Assembly: GCA_024699045.1 (NCBI GenBank)
Contig: JAILQK010000155.1
Span: forward strand, 1 to 64,000
Direction: 5' to 3'
DNA length: 64,000 nucleotides
Source of the DNA: Lachnospiraceae bacterium
GTDB lineage: Bacteria; Bacillota; Clostridia; Lachnospirales; Lachnospiraceae
The notes below the pieces were generated by a model. The model was not told where the DNA came from and did no database searches. It worked only from the letters and a program-made list of their open reading frames with translations. Of this stretch, positions 1 to 8,199 are shown in pieces. Each line of letters starts with the position of its first letter. Position 1 is the first letter of the stretch. Both the position numbers and the translations under genes were made by a program.

Positions 1-2
1 AG

Positions 3-1397
3 GCGGATGAGTCAGCCTCCTACCTGAAACTTAAGGACGAGACCGGAGACAAGACCATCTATGCGAGATGGGGACATGCGGGTACTTACAGTATTGCGCT
101 CAAGAGTTCAACCTCCGCATCACCCACGGGAGACGGTACCAGTACCTTTACCATTACAAGAACCATACCGGCAGGAACGGAGGCTTCTACAGATCCGCAG
201 AGAATCTACTACCGTACTGTGAACGGTACAGCCATCGGCGGCACGGCGGATTCCATCAACTTCTACCATGTGGGCGGAGCGAATGTATTTGCGCTCTTCT
301 CCGACAAAGAATGTTACACGATGGTGGATAATGCCAAAAAGCCGGGAACCATCAACCAGACAACAGGCGAGGCTGTTGTGGAATTAGATGTAACAAAAGA
401 GAATATCACGACAAGATACTATGGAGATGAGACACCGAGAGAGACGAACGGAATCTTTGCACAGTTGTTTAACTTAAAAACAACAACGACCAGATATTAC
501 ACAGTTGAGATTTACCGTCTCACCAGCACAATGGGTGAGGTGACCGGTGCCGTGGGAACGAAAGAAGCGACACGTAACATGACAGTGCCTTCGGGTTATC
601 TGTTGGATACTTCGGTATACGGTAATTATTCGCATCAGTATACATGGAACTTTAGATTTACAGAGCATCATAGTCCCGGCAAGACAAGTCTCAATAATAC
701 AAAATTAAGCGAGATTATAACGGATAAAAACAGAGAGTACTATTTAAGACAGGCAAATACGACTCTGGAGATCAACCTTAAAAGCTGTCCGTATAAACCG
801 GATGATGGTCACCAAATCGGTGGTATGACAATTCCCGGTGCATCCGGCGAGGCACAGAACTGGTTTACCCTGCAGTATACGGACGGAACAGCGGAGAGAG
901 GTTTGACGAGTCATGCTGATATCAAAGCAAGTAAAGCAGGAGACTTTGGTATGAGCAACTGGGAGAGCATTACCTGGAAGGAGTATGATGTAGGAGGATG
1001 GGTATTCTTCCCCAATATTGACGGTTCGGGACATGGAAATATTTATAATCCTACCCTGTCCTTAAGAGCTACGGATAATGGGGCACCCGATCAGGTCGGC
1101 ATTGCTCCTGCGGCGACCACAGACTATAAGAAGGGCGATACCGTGAAGTTCTCCGTGATCTATGACGAGCTGATCAATTCCTACAGCAACGTCAGCGTGG
1201 ATACTTCGAAGCTGACTACCTATATGCCGGTCACGAACGTGAAATGTACAGGAGGAGCAGGCACCAACATCCTCACCTTTGAGGGTACGGCAGCCGCAGA
1301 CTTCTCTAACACTACAGGCAACGGCACCGGCACGAATGAACAGCTGATGAAGATCAAACCGGTAAGCGGCACTGTTAAGGACATCAAAGGCAACTGA
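3..1397 (+). CDS. Large secreted/surface repeat protein, 3' end only
   Basis: The frame is open from the first bases of the window, so the protein starts upstream; 464 residues of its C-terminal end are visible. A GTG at 219 is internal and not a real start. An early segment ending YYRTVNGTAIGGTA looks like the conserved strands of a Calx-beta domain. The last 100 residues (KKGDTVKFSVIYDE, then GTNILTFEGTA, then TVKDIKGN) follow the pattern of Ig-like repeats found in long bacterial adhesins. The protein stops exactly at the end of one such repeat and carries no visible LPXTG, SLH or transmembrane anchor at this end, so any anchor would have to be N-terminal or the protein is released. It is followed by a strong terminator and then a group II intron. 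Domain names are by eye; the function is inferred as extracellular structure or adhesion. Confidence 0.75.
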   Translation, partial: ADESASYLKLKDETGDKTIYARWGHAGTYSIALKSSTSASPTGDGTSTFTITRTIPAGTEASTDPQRIYYRTVNGTAIGGTADSINFYHVGGANVFALFSDKECYTMVDNAKKPGTINQTTGEAVVELDVTKENITTRYYGDETPRETNGIFAQLFNLKTTTTRYYTVEIYRLTSTMGEVTGAVGTKEATRNMTVPSGYLLDTSVYGNYSHQYTWNFRFTEHHSPGKTSLNNTKLSEIITDKNREYYLRQANTTLEINLKSCPYKPDDGHQIGGMTIPGASGEAQNWFTLQYTDGTAERGLTSHADIKASKAGDFGMSNWESITWKEYDVGGWVFFPNIDGSGHGNIYNPTLSLRATDNGAPDQVGIAPAATTDYKKGDTVKFSVIYDELINSYSNVSVDTSKLTTYMPVTNVKCTGGAGTNILTFEGTAAADFSNTTGNGTGTNEQLMKIKPVSGTVKDIKGN

Positions 1398-1446
1398 AAA
1401 TAGTAATAGAGAGAAAGGATCATTGTTGATACCTCCTTACCCAACG

Positions 1447-1478
1447 AAAGGCCGGCAGACGAAAGTCTGCCGGCCTTT
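1447..1478 (+). terminator. Rho-independent terminator of the surface protein gene
   Basis: A perfect 14-bp inverted repeat (AAAGGCCGGCAGAC and its complement) closes on a GAAA tetraloop, about 50 bases after the stop codon. The expected T-run is only three bases long and is followed by the group II intron, which appears to have inserted at the foot of the hairpin. Confidence 0.85.
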
Positions 1479-1979
1479 CAGTATGACGGGCACGCCGTCA
1501 GTCTGTGGTGAAAGTCCACGAGGGGCGTAGTTGCCAACGAACCCATAGCGATTCCCAAGGTTTACATCGTGAGATGTAGGCGAGAAGAAGGGATAGCGAA
1601 ATCGTAGCCTGACGAACAGAAATCTGATACAAGGCGTACACGGCGGATGAGCTGGCTAAATGCAGTAAAGTCCAAAAGGCAACCGTACCCCATGTGCGTA
1701 AATCAGGCAGGTAGACGAGGAAAGACTGGCAGGCTTATCCCGTGAGGTCTCATAGGCGGCGTATTAGCCGTAGTAACAACGAACTGTGAGAAGTCAGCAG
1801 AAGCCATAGTAGGCACGACTCTGAAATGAGCCTTACCAAAGGGCTGAACAATGCAACCGTGTAATCAAATGTATGCTCCATGGAATACCTGACAGCGGGA
1901 ATGGCGAAACGTAAATGAGCAGGTACTGCACAACTTAGGGCGAATCCATGGGAACGGAAAGGAGAAAGCACACAAGGCA

Positions 1980-3263
1980 ATGTCGGAACTGTTAGAAAAA
2001 ATACTGTCCAATGACAACATGAACGCTGCCTACAAGAGAGTCTGCGCTAACAAAGGGGCAGGCGGAGTGGATAACGTGACGGTTGAGGAACTCGGAGATT
2101 ATATCAAAGAACATTGGAACGGTATCAAGGAGCAAATAAGGCAACGGGAGTACAAACCCCAGCCGGTCAGGAGGGTAGAAATACCCAAGCCAAACGGCGG
2201 AGTGAGGAAACTCGGTATCCCGACCGTAATGGACAGGGTAATTCAGCAAGGTATTGTACAGGTCATAAGCCCCATGTGTGAGCCGCTGTTCTCGGAGTGG
2301 AGCTATGGCTTCAGACCGAACAGAAGCTGTGAAATGGCTATCAGCCAACTACTGAAATACCTGAATGAGGGCTACGAGTGGATAGTGGATATAGATCTGG
2401 AGAAATTCTTCGATAATGTACCGCAGGACAAGCTTATGAGTCTTGTGCATAACATTATCAATGACGGCGATACGGAGTCTCTTATCCGCAAATACCTGAA
2501 AGCAGGAGTCATGACACCACAGGGTTACGAGGAAACAAGACTCGGTACACCGCAGGGTGGAAATCTGTCACCGCTCTTATCAAACATCATGCTGAATGAA
2601 CTGGACAAAGAACTTGAAGCAAGAGGGCTTCGGTTCACGAGATACGCGGACGACTGCGTAATCGCAGTCAAAAGCGAATCAAGTGCAAAGAGAGTCATGC
2701 GAACGGTATCGGACTGGATTCAGAGGAAGTTGGGACTAAAGGTTAATATGACGAAGACCCATATCACAAGACCAACGAAGCTGAAATACCTTGGATTTGG
2801 CTTTTATAGGGACAGTAAAGCGAAAGAATGGAAGTGCAGACCGCATCAGGAATCTGTGAAGAAATTCAAGAGCAAACTGAAAGAACTGACTTGTAGAAAA
2901 ATGCCTGGAACGGTCACGAGTAAAATAGCAAAGATCAACCAGGTGACAAGAGGGTGGATTAACTATTATGCCCTCGGCTCCATGAAAACGGTGATGACAG
3001 AGATTGACGCACATTTAAGGACACGGCTTCGGGTTATTATCTGGAAACAGTGGAAAGTGCCGAAGAAACGAGAATGGGGACTGCTTAAATTAGGTGTCGC
3101 TCCTTATTGGGCAATGCGAACATCGCAATGGGGCGACCACTACCAACTCGTTGCAACCAAATCCTGTTTGAGTCGAGCAGTATCTAAAGAAGTGCTTGAA
3201 AAAGCAGGTCTTGTAAGCTGCCTTGACTATTACAATAAGCGTCATGCTTTGAAGTTATGTTGA
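1980..3263 (+). CDS. ltrA: Group II intron reverse transcriptase/maturase
   Basis: This intron-encoded protein copies the intron RNA into DNA at new sites and helps it fold and splice. The 427 residues contain the reverse transcriptase core (GFRPNRSC near 110-117, DIDLEKFFDNV near 137-147, TPQGGNLSPLLSN near 190-202, and the catalytic YADD at 222-225), followed by the group II maturase domain from about residue 290 (RGWINYYALG, then IWKQWKVPKKR). The protein ends without an HNH endonuclease domain, which is typical of class C introns that use single-stranded or hairpin targets. The ATG follows an AAGG sequence. The reading frame is intact from start to stop and lies within the intron's domain IV; its stop codon touches domain V. 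Confidence 0.95.
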   Translation: MSELLEKILSNDNMNAAYKRVCANKGAGGVDNVTVEELGDYIKEHWNGIKEQIRQREYKPQPVRRVEIPKPNGGVRKLGIPTVMDRVIQQGIVQVISPMCEPLFSEWSYGFRPNRSCEMAISQLLKYLNEGYEWIVDIDLEKFFDNVPQDKLMSLVHNIINDGDTESLIRKYLKAGVMTPQGYEETRLGTPQGGNLSPLLSNIMLNELDKELEARGLRFTRYADDCVIAVKSESSAKRVMRTVSDWIQRKLGLKVNMTKTHITRPTKLKYLGFGFYRDSKAKEWKCRPHQESVKKFKSKLKELTCRKMPGTVTSKIAKINQVTRGWINYYALGSMKTVMTEIDAHLRTRLRVIIWKQWKVPKKREWGLLKLGVAPYWAMRTSQWGDHYQLVATKSCLSRAVSKEVLEKAGLVSCLDYYNKRHALKLC

Positions 3264-3330
3264 ACCGCCGTATGCCGAACGGCACGTACTGGTGGTGTGA
3301 GAGGGCGGAGAAAATCCGCCCTACTCGATT
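3262..3330 (+). ncRNA. Group II intron domains V and VI
   Basis: Domain V is a 34-base hairpin beginning ACCGCC and ending GGTGGT (paired with one G-U), with the catalytic CGC in its 5' strand and the usual small bulge in the distal stem. Domain VI follows as a GC-rich hairpin (GGGCGGA paired with TCCGCCC) with an unpaired A at 3323, seven bases from the proposed 3' end, which fits a lariat branch point. Confidence 0.85.
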
Positions 3331-3353
3331 AGTCTAATACAAGTTTATTATGA

Positions 3354-3359
3354 TAGAAT
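3354..3359 (+). promoter_or_regulatory. Possible extended -10 box for the 3416 gene
   Basis: TGATAGAAT gives a TGn-extended -10 about 57 bases before the start codon. A good -35 hexamer is missing: its position would fall on the junction with the group II intron, so the insertion may have replaced it. Confidence 0.4.
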
Positions 3360-3415
3360 ACTAAAGTGATAATCTGAAGAAGCAGGTAAGCATCCAAGTG
3401 AAAGGAACCGGAGAA

Positions 3416-4054
3416 ATGAATGTATCATTTGAGAATAATAAGATCATGATCAACAGCAGGAATATAGTTTTATATGATGTTCTTGAAAAAATAGATGAGG
3501 ATATCAAGCGCCTTAAGCTTGAAAAAAAGGACGGAATGCATCTGCGACTTCTCGCAGAGGAAACATTGGGTATGCTTAAGACCATAACCGGACAATTCAT
3601 GGCCTATCTTTGGTTTGAGAAAAAAGATAATGAGATAATCATGCATCTAAATGCTAAAACAGGCAGTATAGATATTGATAAGAAGAAGGAGCTGATAAAC
3701 GTCTCTTCTTCCGGGAAAAACGAATATGCCAAGGGCATAATGGGTAAGATCGGAGATATCATGGAAAATGCGGTCATGGCCCGGAGCGATGTGGATGATA
3801 TCGGTCTTGACCGTGAATTCGGAAATGATGAGCAAGATGATATCTCTTTACAGGATAAGACATCCGATATAAGTTATGCGTGGTCACTTCAGGAATATAA
3901 AAATGAGCTTGAAACCGAGTCGGATATCGATGTTGAAACAAAAAGGGATATCCTGGAGAAATCAATAGTAGCAAGCCTGGCGAAGGATGTAACGGTAGGG
4001 GTGAGAAGAGATACGGTCGAAATGAAGACGGTAATGGAGCTTAAAGGTAAATAA
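3416..4054 (+). CDS. Conserved hypothetical protein, possibly ATPase-fold
   Basis: I do not recognise a named family. The 212-residue protein has no signal peptide or membrane segment. Residues 20-60 form charged helices containing LRLLAEETLGML, which recalls the N-box helix of GHKL/histidine-kinase-type ATPases, but the glycine-rich G1 and G2 boxes cannot be identified, so nucleotide binding is only a guess. The C-terminal third is acidic. The ATG at 3416 is preferred over an upstream GTG at 3398 because GGAG sits six bases in front of it. The gene stands alone between the group II intron and a bidirectional terminator that it shares with the convergent tRNA genes. Similar proteins of this length occur, as far as I recall, in other Lachnospiraceae. 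Confidence 0.7.
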   Translation: MNVSFENNKIMINSRNIVLYDVLEKIDEDIKRLKLEKKDGMHLRLLAEETLGMLKTITGQFMAYLWFEKKDNEIIMHLNAKTGSIDIDKKKELINVSSSGKNEYAKGIMGKIGDIMENAVMARSDVDDIGLDREFGNDEQDDISLQDKTSDISYAWSLQEYKNELETESDIDVETKRDILEKSIVASLAKDVTVGVRRDTVEMKTVMELKGK

Positions 4055-4089
4055 AAAACACGGGTCTGAATTATTCAGACCCGTATTTT
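4053..4089. terminator. Bidirectional terminator between the 3416 gene and tRNAs
   Basis: An 11-bp perfect stem (ACGGGTCTGAA and complement) with a TTA loop is followed by ATTTTA on the plus strand and by GTTTTTTATTT on the minus strand, so it can end transcription from both convergent units. Confidence 0.88.
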
Positions 4090-4095
4090 AGTCAA

Positions 4096-4169
4096 TCGAG
4101 GCGACGGGATTCGAACCCACGGCCTCTGCGTCCCGAACGCAGCGCTCTACCAAACTGAGCCACGCCTCG
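4096..4169 (-). tRNA. tRNA-Pro (anticodon CGG)
   Basis: The minus strand reads CGAGGCG at the 5' end, pairing perfectly with CGCCTCG, with discriminator A. D-loop (GGCTCAGTTTGGTAGAGC), anticodon loop TTCGGGA between CTGCG and CGCAG, and TTCGAAT in the T loop are all standard. The 74-base gene does not encode CCA. It lies downstream of tRNA-Lys on the same strand and is probably cotranscribed with it. Confidence 0.97.
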
Positions 4170-4239
4170 AAAATAAAGAATATAAATTAAAAAGAAAGCA
4201 CCAACCCCATGGCTCGATGTCCACAGAACCAGTGCTCAC

Positions 4240-4312
4240 TGCGCCTCCAGGGACTCGAACCCTGGACACCCTGATTAAGAGTCAGGTGCTCTACCAACTG
4301 AGCTAGAAGCGC
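4240..4312 (-). tRNA. tRNA-Lys (anticodon CTT)
   Basis: The minus strand gives acceptor arm GCGCTTC with GAGGCGC (one G-T pair) and discriminator A, anticodon loop CTCTTAA between CCTGA and TCAGG, and TTCGAGT in the T loop. The 73-base gene has no encoded CCA, so it depends on the CCA-adding enzyme encoded at 23.7 kb. A good promoter lies just upstream. Confidence 0.97.
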
Positions 4313-4336
4313 ATGCCAAAATCAAGCGCAAAAGAG

Positions 4337-4365
4337 ATTTTACTATAATATGCATATATATGCAA
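4337..4365 (-). promoter_or_regulatory. Promoter of the tRNA-Lys/tRNA-Pro unit
   Basis: On the minus strand TTGCAT and TAAAAT are separated by 17 bases, ending 24 bases before the mature tRNA-Lys 5' end. This is a good sigma-A match. Confidence 0.75.
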
Positions 4366-4455
4366 GGGTTTTTTGCAAAATCGGCTATTTTGCTATTTTC
4401 AGTCATATTATGATAATTGGCAAAATTAACAATGGTCAAACCGTATATACAAATA

Positions 4456-4471
4456 TGATACAATTGTGACA
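4456..4471 (+). promoter_or_regulatory. Extended -10 placing the start site at the exonuclease ATG
   Basis: TGATACAAT is followed by six bases and then the ATG. Transcription would start at or next to the A of the start codon, and no ribosome-binding sequence is present, so the mRNA may be leaderless. The -35 region is weak. Confidence 0.55.
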
Positions 4472-5403
4472 TGAATTATATAGTGATGGATTTAGAATGG
4501 AACATGGGCAGGCCCCGTGAGGAGCTCAAGGTCATGCCGTTTGAGATAATAGAGATCGGAGCGGTAAAGCTTGATGATAAGCTTAATGAAATCGGGAGGT
4601 TTTCACACCTCGTGCATCCGAGAGTATATCGAAAACTCCACTGGATGAATAAAAAGATCGTTCATTTGGAAAACAGTGATCTCGAGGATGCGGAAGATTT
4701 TGAGATGGTCTACTCTGAATTCTCAGCTTTTTGCGGAGAAGAACCTTTTTTATTTTGTACCTGGGGAGATACCGATCTGACAGAGTTTCAGAGAAATATC
4801 TATTATTTTGACTGTATCCCCTTGGCGGAAGGACCTGTGGAGTTTCTGGATGTTCAAAAGCTTTGCGGATACAATGAAGGATCTCCCAAGGAGCGTATGT
4901 CGCTCGAAAAGGCGGTTGATGAGTATGGGATACCCGAAAATGAGGGGTTTCACCGGGCAGTCAATGATGCGGCTTATACTGCAGAGATACTTAAAAGGAT
5001 CGACCGGAAATACGAAAAATATACATCTTTTAATACATACCATCCACCGAAAACCAAAGGAGAAGAGATCATAAAGGATTACGGGAGATATAAAAAACAT
5101 ATCTCCAGATGCTTCAGGGATAAGCACGAGCTGCTTTATGATAATACGATAAGGACTCTGACATGCCCTATCTGCGGTCAGAGAATAAAAAAAGAGATCC
5201 CGCTGTTTTCATTAAACAGCAAGCATTATCAAATGATGGGGGTATGTGAAAAGCACGGTGCGGTTAAGGCAAAGATACGGATAAAAAAGGAAGAAATACA
5301 GAATCTGCCTTATGCCGTAAAGACGATCAGACTGATAAATGAAGAAGAAAAAGAGAATCTTATAATCAAGTATCAGAAATCTATATCATCAAAATCAGAG
5401 TGA
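4471..5403 (+). CDS. DEDD-family 3'-5' exonuclease (KapD/DnaQ-like)
   Basis: The protein should remove nucleotides from 3' ends of RNA or DNA. The N-terminal 185 residues carry the three Exo motifs of the DEDDh class: MDLEWN near residue 7 (catalytic Asp and Glu), CTWGDTD near 97 with the second Asp, and HRAVNDAAYTAEI near 163 with the catalytic His and last Asp. A C-terminal extension of about 110 residues contains CPICGQ, the first half of a possible zinc site, with a second Cys and a His in VCEKHGA about 40 residues later. The start gives the family-typical MNYIVMDLEWN. The gene diverges from the tRNA-Lys promoter and its last 31 bases overlap the 3' end of the convergent carboxypeptidase gene. 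The substrate is unknown. Confidence 0.88.
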   Translation: MNYIVMDLEWNMGRPREELKVMPFEIIEIGAVKLDDKLNEIGRFSHLVHPRVYRKLHWMNKKIVHLENSDLEDAEDFEMVYSEFSAFCGEEPFLFCTWGDTDLTEFQRNIYYFDCIPLAEGPVEFLDVQKLCGYNEGSPKERMSLEKAVDEYGIPENEGFHRAVNDAAYTAEILKRIDRKYEKYTSFNTYHPPKTKGEEIIKDYGRYKKHISRCFRDKHELLYDNTIRTLTCPICGQRIKKEIPLFSLNSKHYQMMGVCEKHGAVKAKIRIKKEEIQNLPYAVKTIRLINEEEKENLIIKYQKSISSKSE

Positions 5404-6857
5404 TATCTTTTCCGTCTCTTTTTTATGTCCATACGCCGGGTCATTGCATTTCCAAAGTTATAAGCTTTTATTACATGGATAAGAAATATTATGAAGGCCA
5501 CGACCACGATAGCCAGGACTACGTAAGGAAGAACATCCATTATATTGATGTATGTTATGTCCTTTTCTTCGGGCTTGTTAATAAATGCATCCTTAAAAAG
5601 GGTGACAGAGTCAGTTGCCTGCTCTAAGATCATATGGCTGCTGCCGACGTAGTCTCCCGAAAGACTGTAAATAATATCGGCAAGGATATTATCACCGGGA
5701 TCATCTCTGTATTCAATGGACGAATCAAGCTTTGAAAAGGGCGTACCGGACGGAACCACCACAAAAGAAGTGGGATCCATAGTGATAAAAGAGTCGGTAC
5801 TTCCAAAGGAGGAATCGTCCGTCTGGAAAAACGGAGCTTCCCGTAAGGAATATGAATCGTCGTTTTCGGCAATATTAAGCCGGGTATAGTTTCCGAACCC
5901 GAAATCAAACAGAGTGCGGGTATCGGTATAATTTTTCTCTGCCTGATCCTTCATAACGACACATATAAGAGACAGTCCGTTATCTTCAGCTACGGTGACA
6001 AGCGTTGAGCCCGCGGCGACGGTATAGCCGGTCTTGCCCCAGATGACAGGATCATATGAATAAGAAAGGCCGGGATACATTTTATGATGATTCAGCATAT
6101 GTATCTCGTCGGGCTGGGTTGCAGTTACCGCAACATCATAGCTTCGCATGGATGCCAGACGTCTGCAGGTATCGTTATCATTAAACGCTTTTGCTATAAG
6201 GGCCATGTCATACGGAGATATATAATGATCCTCATTCGGAAGACCGTTTGCATTAACAAAATGAGTGTTTTTGCAGCCAAGCTCTGCAGCTCTTTGATTC
6301 ATAAGCTCCGCAAACTTTTCCACCGAACCCGATACATGTTCGGCTATTGCAGACGCAGCTTCATTGGCTGAAGCAAGCATGACGCAAAGGATCGCTTCTT
6401 CCATGGGAATAGCCTGGCCGACATCCAGTCCCACGTTCGAGGATGTACGATCGATTCCAAACACCGCTTTATCGGATAAGGTAACGGTTTCCGACAAAGA
6501 ACAGTTTTCCACAGCAAGGAGACAGGTCATGATCTTTGTGATCGAGGCAGGGAAATACGGCTGATCCATGTTTTTCTGATACAGTATCACTCCATTATCG
6601 GCATCCATGAGGATGGCGCCTTCAGCGGTTATCAGCGGAGCGGAGATGTTTCCCAGCGTTTTTGAAGGGATGTGGAGCGAGGCCGGGTCAGACTCTGCTT
6701 CATCGGAGGACACGGAGTCGGTGCTTACGGTTTCTGTATCTTCGTCTGCATATGCCGGATATGAAAAAACTTGTAAAGACAAAATCCAGAAAGCAAGGAC
6801 GGATACGCAGATCCGGAAGGATTTTGACTTTTTGACTGTCCCGTGTAGTATAATCAT
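5373..6857 (-). CDS. D-alanyl-D-alanine carboxypeptidase (PBP5/DacF type)
   Basis: This serine peptidase trims the terminal D-Ala from peptidoglycan stem peptides outside the cell. The three active-site motifs are present: SITK (in FPASITKIM), SAN (in LASANEAAS) and KTG (in WGKTGYT). A signal peptide ends near PAYADED, and one transmembrane helix near the C terminus (PYVVLAIVVVAFIIFLI) precedes a basic cytoplasmic tail; standard PBP5 proteins instead end in an amphipathic helix, so the anchor is a true membrane segment here. The ATG at 6857 gives a normal signal peptide of about 494 residues in total; a TTG at 6884 is possible. No ribosome site precedes either start. TAAAAT ends seven bases before the ATG, so a leaderless transcript is possible. 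It is divergent from trmB. Confidence 0.92.
   Translation of the reverse strand: MIILHGTVKKSKSFRICVSVLAFWILSLQVFSYPAYADEDTETVSTDSVSSDEAESDPASLHIPSKTLGNISAPLITAEGAILMDADNGVILYQKNMDQPYFPASITKIMTCLLAVENCSLSETVTLSDKAVFGIDRTSSNVGLDVGQAIPMEEAILCVMLASANEAASAIAEHVSGSVEKFAELMNQRAAELGCKNTHFVNANGLPNEDHYISPYDMALIAKAFNDNDTCRRLASMRSYDVAVTATQPDEIHMLNHHKMYPGLSYSYDPVIWGKTGYTVAAGSTLVTVAEDNGLSLICVVMKDQAEKNYTDTRTLFDFGFGNYTRLNIAENDDSYSLREAPFFQTDDSSFGSTDSFITMDPTSFVVVPSGTPFSKLDSSIEYRDDPGDNILADIIYSLSGDYVGSSHMILEQATDSVTLFKDAFINKPEEKDITYINIMDVLPYVVLAIVVVAFIIFLIHVIKAYNFGNAMTRRMDIKKRRKRYHSDFDDIDF
6824..6854 (+). promoter_or_regulatory. Promoter for trmB
   Basis: A consensus TATAAT at 6849 has TTGACT 19 bases upstream; a second TTGACT lies closer, at 6832. 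The sequence lies within the first codons of the divergent carboxypeptidase gene, so the two promoters overlap. Confidence 0.55.
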
Positions 6858-6943
6858 GTCACATATTTTAAGATGCGACGGCAAAAATGTAAATGACGAA
6901 GAATATGCCGTTTTTCGGGAGCATAACCGATTGGGAGGAGATC

Positions 6944-7612
6944 ATGCGGCTTAGACATATCCCGGGGTCGGAAGATGAAATAAAAAAAAGCACTTGGGTA
7001 TATCAGAGCCCGGAGGAAACCCAAAAAAGTATTAAAGATCCATTATTTATAGAAATAGGAATGGGAAAAGGCAGGTTTATAATAGATAACGCTTTTTCAT
7101 ATCCGGACATCAACTTCATTGGTATAGAGATGTACGAAAGCGTGATGGTAAAAGCAACCAGACGCCTGGATGCGCTCCCACGAGAGGAGCAGCCCAAAAA
7201 TCTTCATTTTGTAAGGATGGATGCCAGAGATATTAAAGAATACTTTCCACCGGAGAGTGTAGACAGGATATATCTTAATTTTTCAGATCCCTGGTCAAAA
7301 ACAAGACATGCACACCGCAGACTTCCATCGGCCCTGTTTTTGAACAGATTCAACAGTATATTAAAAACCGGAAGCACCATAGAGTTTAAGACTGATAACC
7401 TGGGACTGTTTGAATTCGCGCTTGAGGAATATGAAAAAGCCGGCTTTACATTAATATACAAAACCTATGATCTTCATGCCGATGAGGAGGCGATGAAAAG
7501 CAATATAATGACCGAATATGAAGAAAAATTTTCGGCCAAAGGTAATAAGATATGCAAATATATAATATGCAAGACGGGTTCGGCAGATAATGTCTTGACC
7601 GTTCAATCATAA
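6944..7612 (+). CDS. trmB: tRNA (guanine-N7)-methyltransferase
   Basis: TrmB methylates G46 in the variable loop of tRNAs using S-adenosylmethionine. The 222 residues start with the family signature MRLRHIPG, contain the SAM-binding loop EIGMGKGRF near residue 38, and the family motif FSDPWSKTRHAHRRL near 113-127. The open frame extends upstream to 6893, but the ATG at 6944 is preferred because GGGAGGAG precedes it and the homologous N terminus begins there. A TetR-type regulator gene follows after 17 bases on the same strand and may be cotranscribed. Confidence 0.95.
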   Translation: MRLRHIPGSEDEIKKSTWVYQSPEETQKSIKDPLFIEIGMGKGRFIIDNAFSYPDINFIGIEMYESVMVKATRRLDALPREEQPKNLHFVRMDARDIKEYFPPESVDRIYLNFSDPWSKTRHAHRRLPSALFLNRFNSILKTGSTIEFKTDNLGLFEFALEEYEKAGFTLIYKTYDLHADEEAMKSNIMTEYEEKFSAKGNKICKYIICKTGSADNVLTVQS

Positions 7613-7629
7613 AAAGTTACAGTATCATC

Positions 7630-8199
7630 ATGGCTGACTCCAGTGTTACAAAAAATGCTTTGGCATCCGCATTAAAGAGGCTGATGAAGAAACAGGGATT
7701 TGAAAAGATCTCTGTTTCCGAGATCTGTGAAGAATGCGGGATGAACCGAAAAAGCTTTTATTATCATTTCAGGGATAAATATGATCTGGTGAACTGGATC
7801 TTCTATGAAGATTTTCTGGGACATCTCCAGACAGCATCATACGAAGACGGGTGGGATGCTCTGAAGGATCTGTGTGAAAGCTTTTTCGCTGACAGGGAAT
7901 TTTATCTGGAAGCTTTGAAGATCGAGGGACAGAATTCGTTCCGGGAGTATGTGATCGACACGGTAAAACCTCTGGCTCTGTATTTTTCCCGGGATGTATT
8001 CAGTGAAGATTCCGAAAAAGACTTTTTTTATACATTCTTTGCCGATGCTTTTTTACATGCCATATCACGATGGCTTCGGGAGAATGACCCGATATCGCCG
8101 GAGGAATTTGTAAAATGCATGCGGTCAGTTCTGGTCAATATTGCATTTAAGACGGCAAAGGGGGATGAAACGCAGGGGCTATCTTCTCCAACACGCTGA
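7630..8199 (+). CDS. TetR/AcrR-family transcriptional regulator (DhaS-like)
   Basis: A one-component DNA-binding regulator of 189 residues. The N-terminal helix-turn-helix (KISVSEICEECGMNRKSFYYHF, roughly residues 24-46) is a clear TetR domain, and the remaining helical domain resembles the DhaS-like group. The FYYHFRDKYDLVNWI segment is typical of Clostridia members. The ligand is unknown. Its 3' end overlaps the convergent radical-SAM-like gene by 53 bases, an arrangement that allows antisense interference between the two. The perfect palindrome at 9276 in front of that neighbour is a candidate binding site for a dimeric repressor, but this link is inference. Confidence 0.88.
   Translation: MADSSVTKNALASALKRLMKKQGFEKISVSEICEECGMNRKSFYYHFRDKYDLVNWIFYEDFLGHLQTASYEDGWDALKDLCESFFADREFYLEALKIEGQNSFREYVIDTVKPLALYFSRDVFSEDSEKDFFYTFFADAFLHAISRWLRENDPISPEEFVKCMRSVLVNIAFKTAKGDETQGLSSPTR

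Larger units (their letters stand above)
1481..3330 (+). mobile_element. Complete group II intron, class C type (IIC)
   Basis: About 500 bases of structured RNA precede a 427-residue maturase, and recognisable domains V and VI follow it. The 5' end probably lies at GTATG near 1481, one or two bases after a terminator hairpin; insertion behind terminator hairpins is the known target preference of class C introns. The short maturase without endonuclease domain and the CGC in domain V (as in the Oceanobacillus iheyensis IIC intron) agree with that class. The 3' end is placed at 3329-3330 from the domain VI branch-point geometry. The element looks intact, so it may be active. Exact boundaries are uncertain by a few bases. 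Confidence 0.88.

Noticed and set aside
1750-2348. Minus-strand frames opposite the intron and maturase
   Set aside because: They are shadows of the structured intron RNA and of the reverse transcriptase frame.
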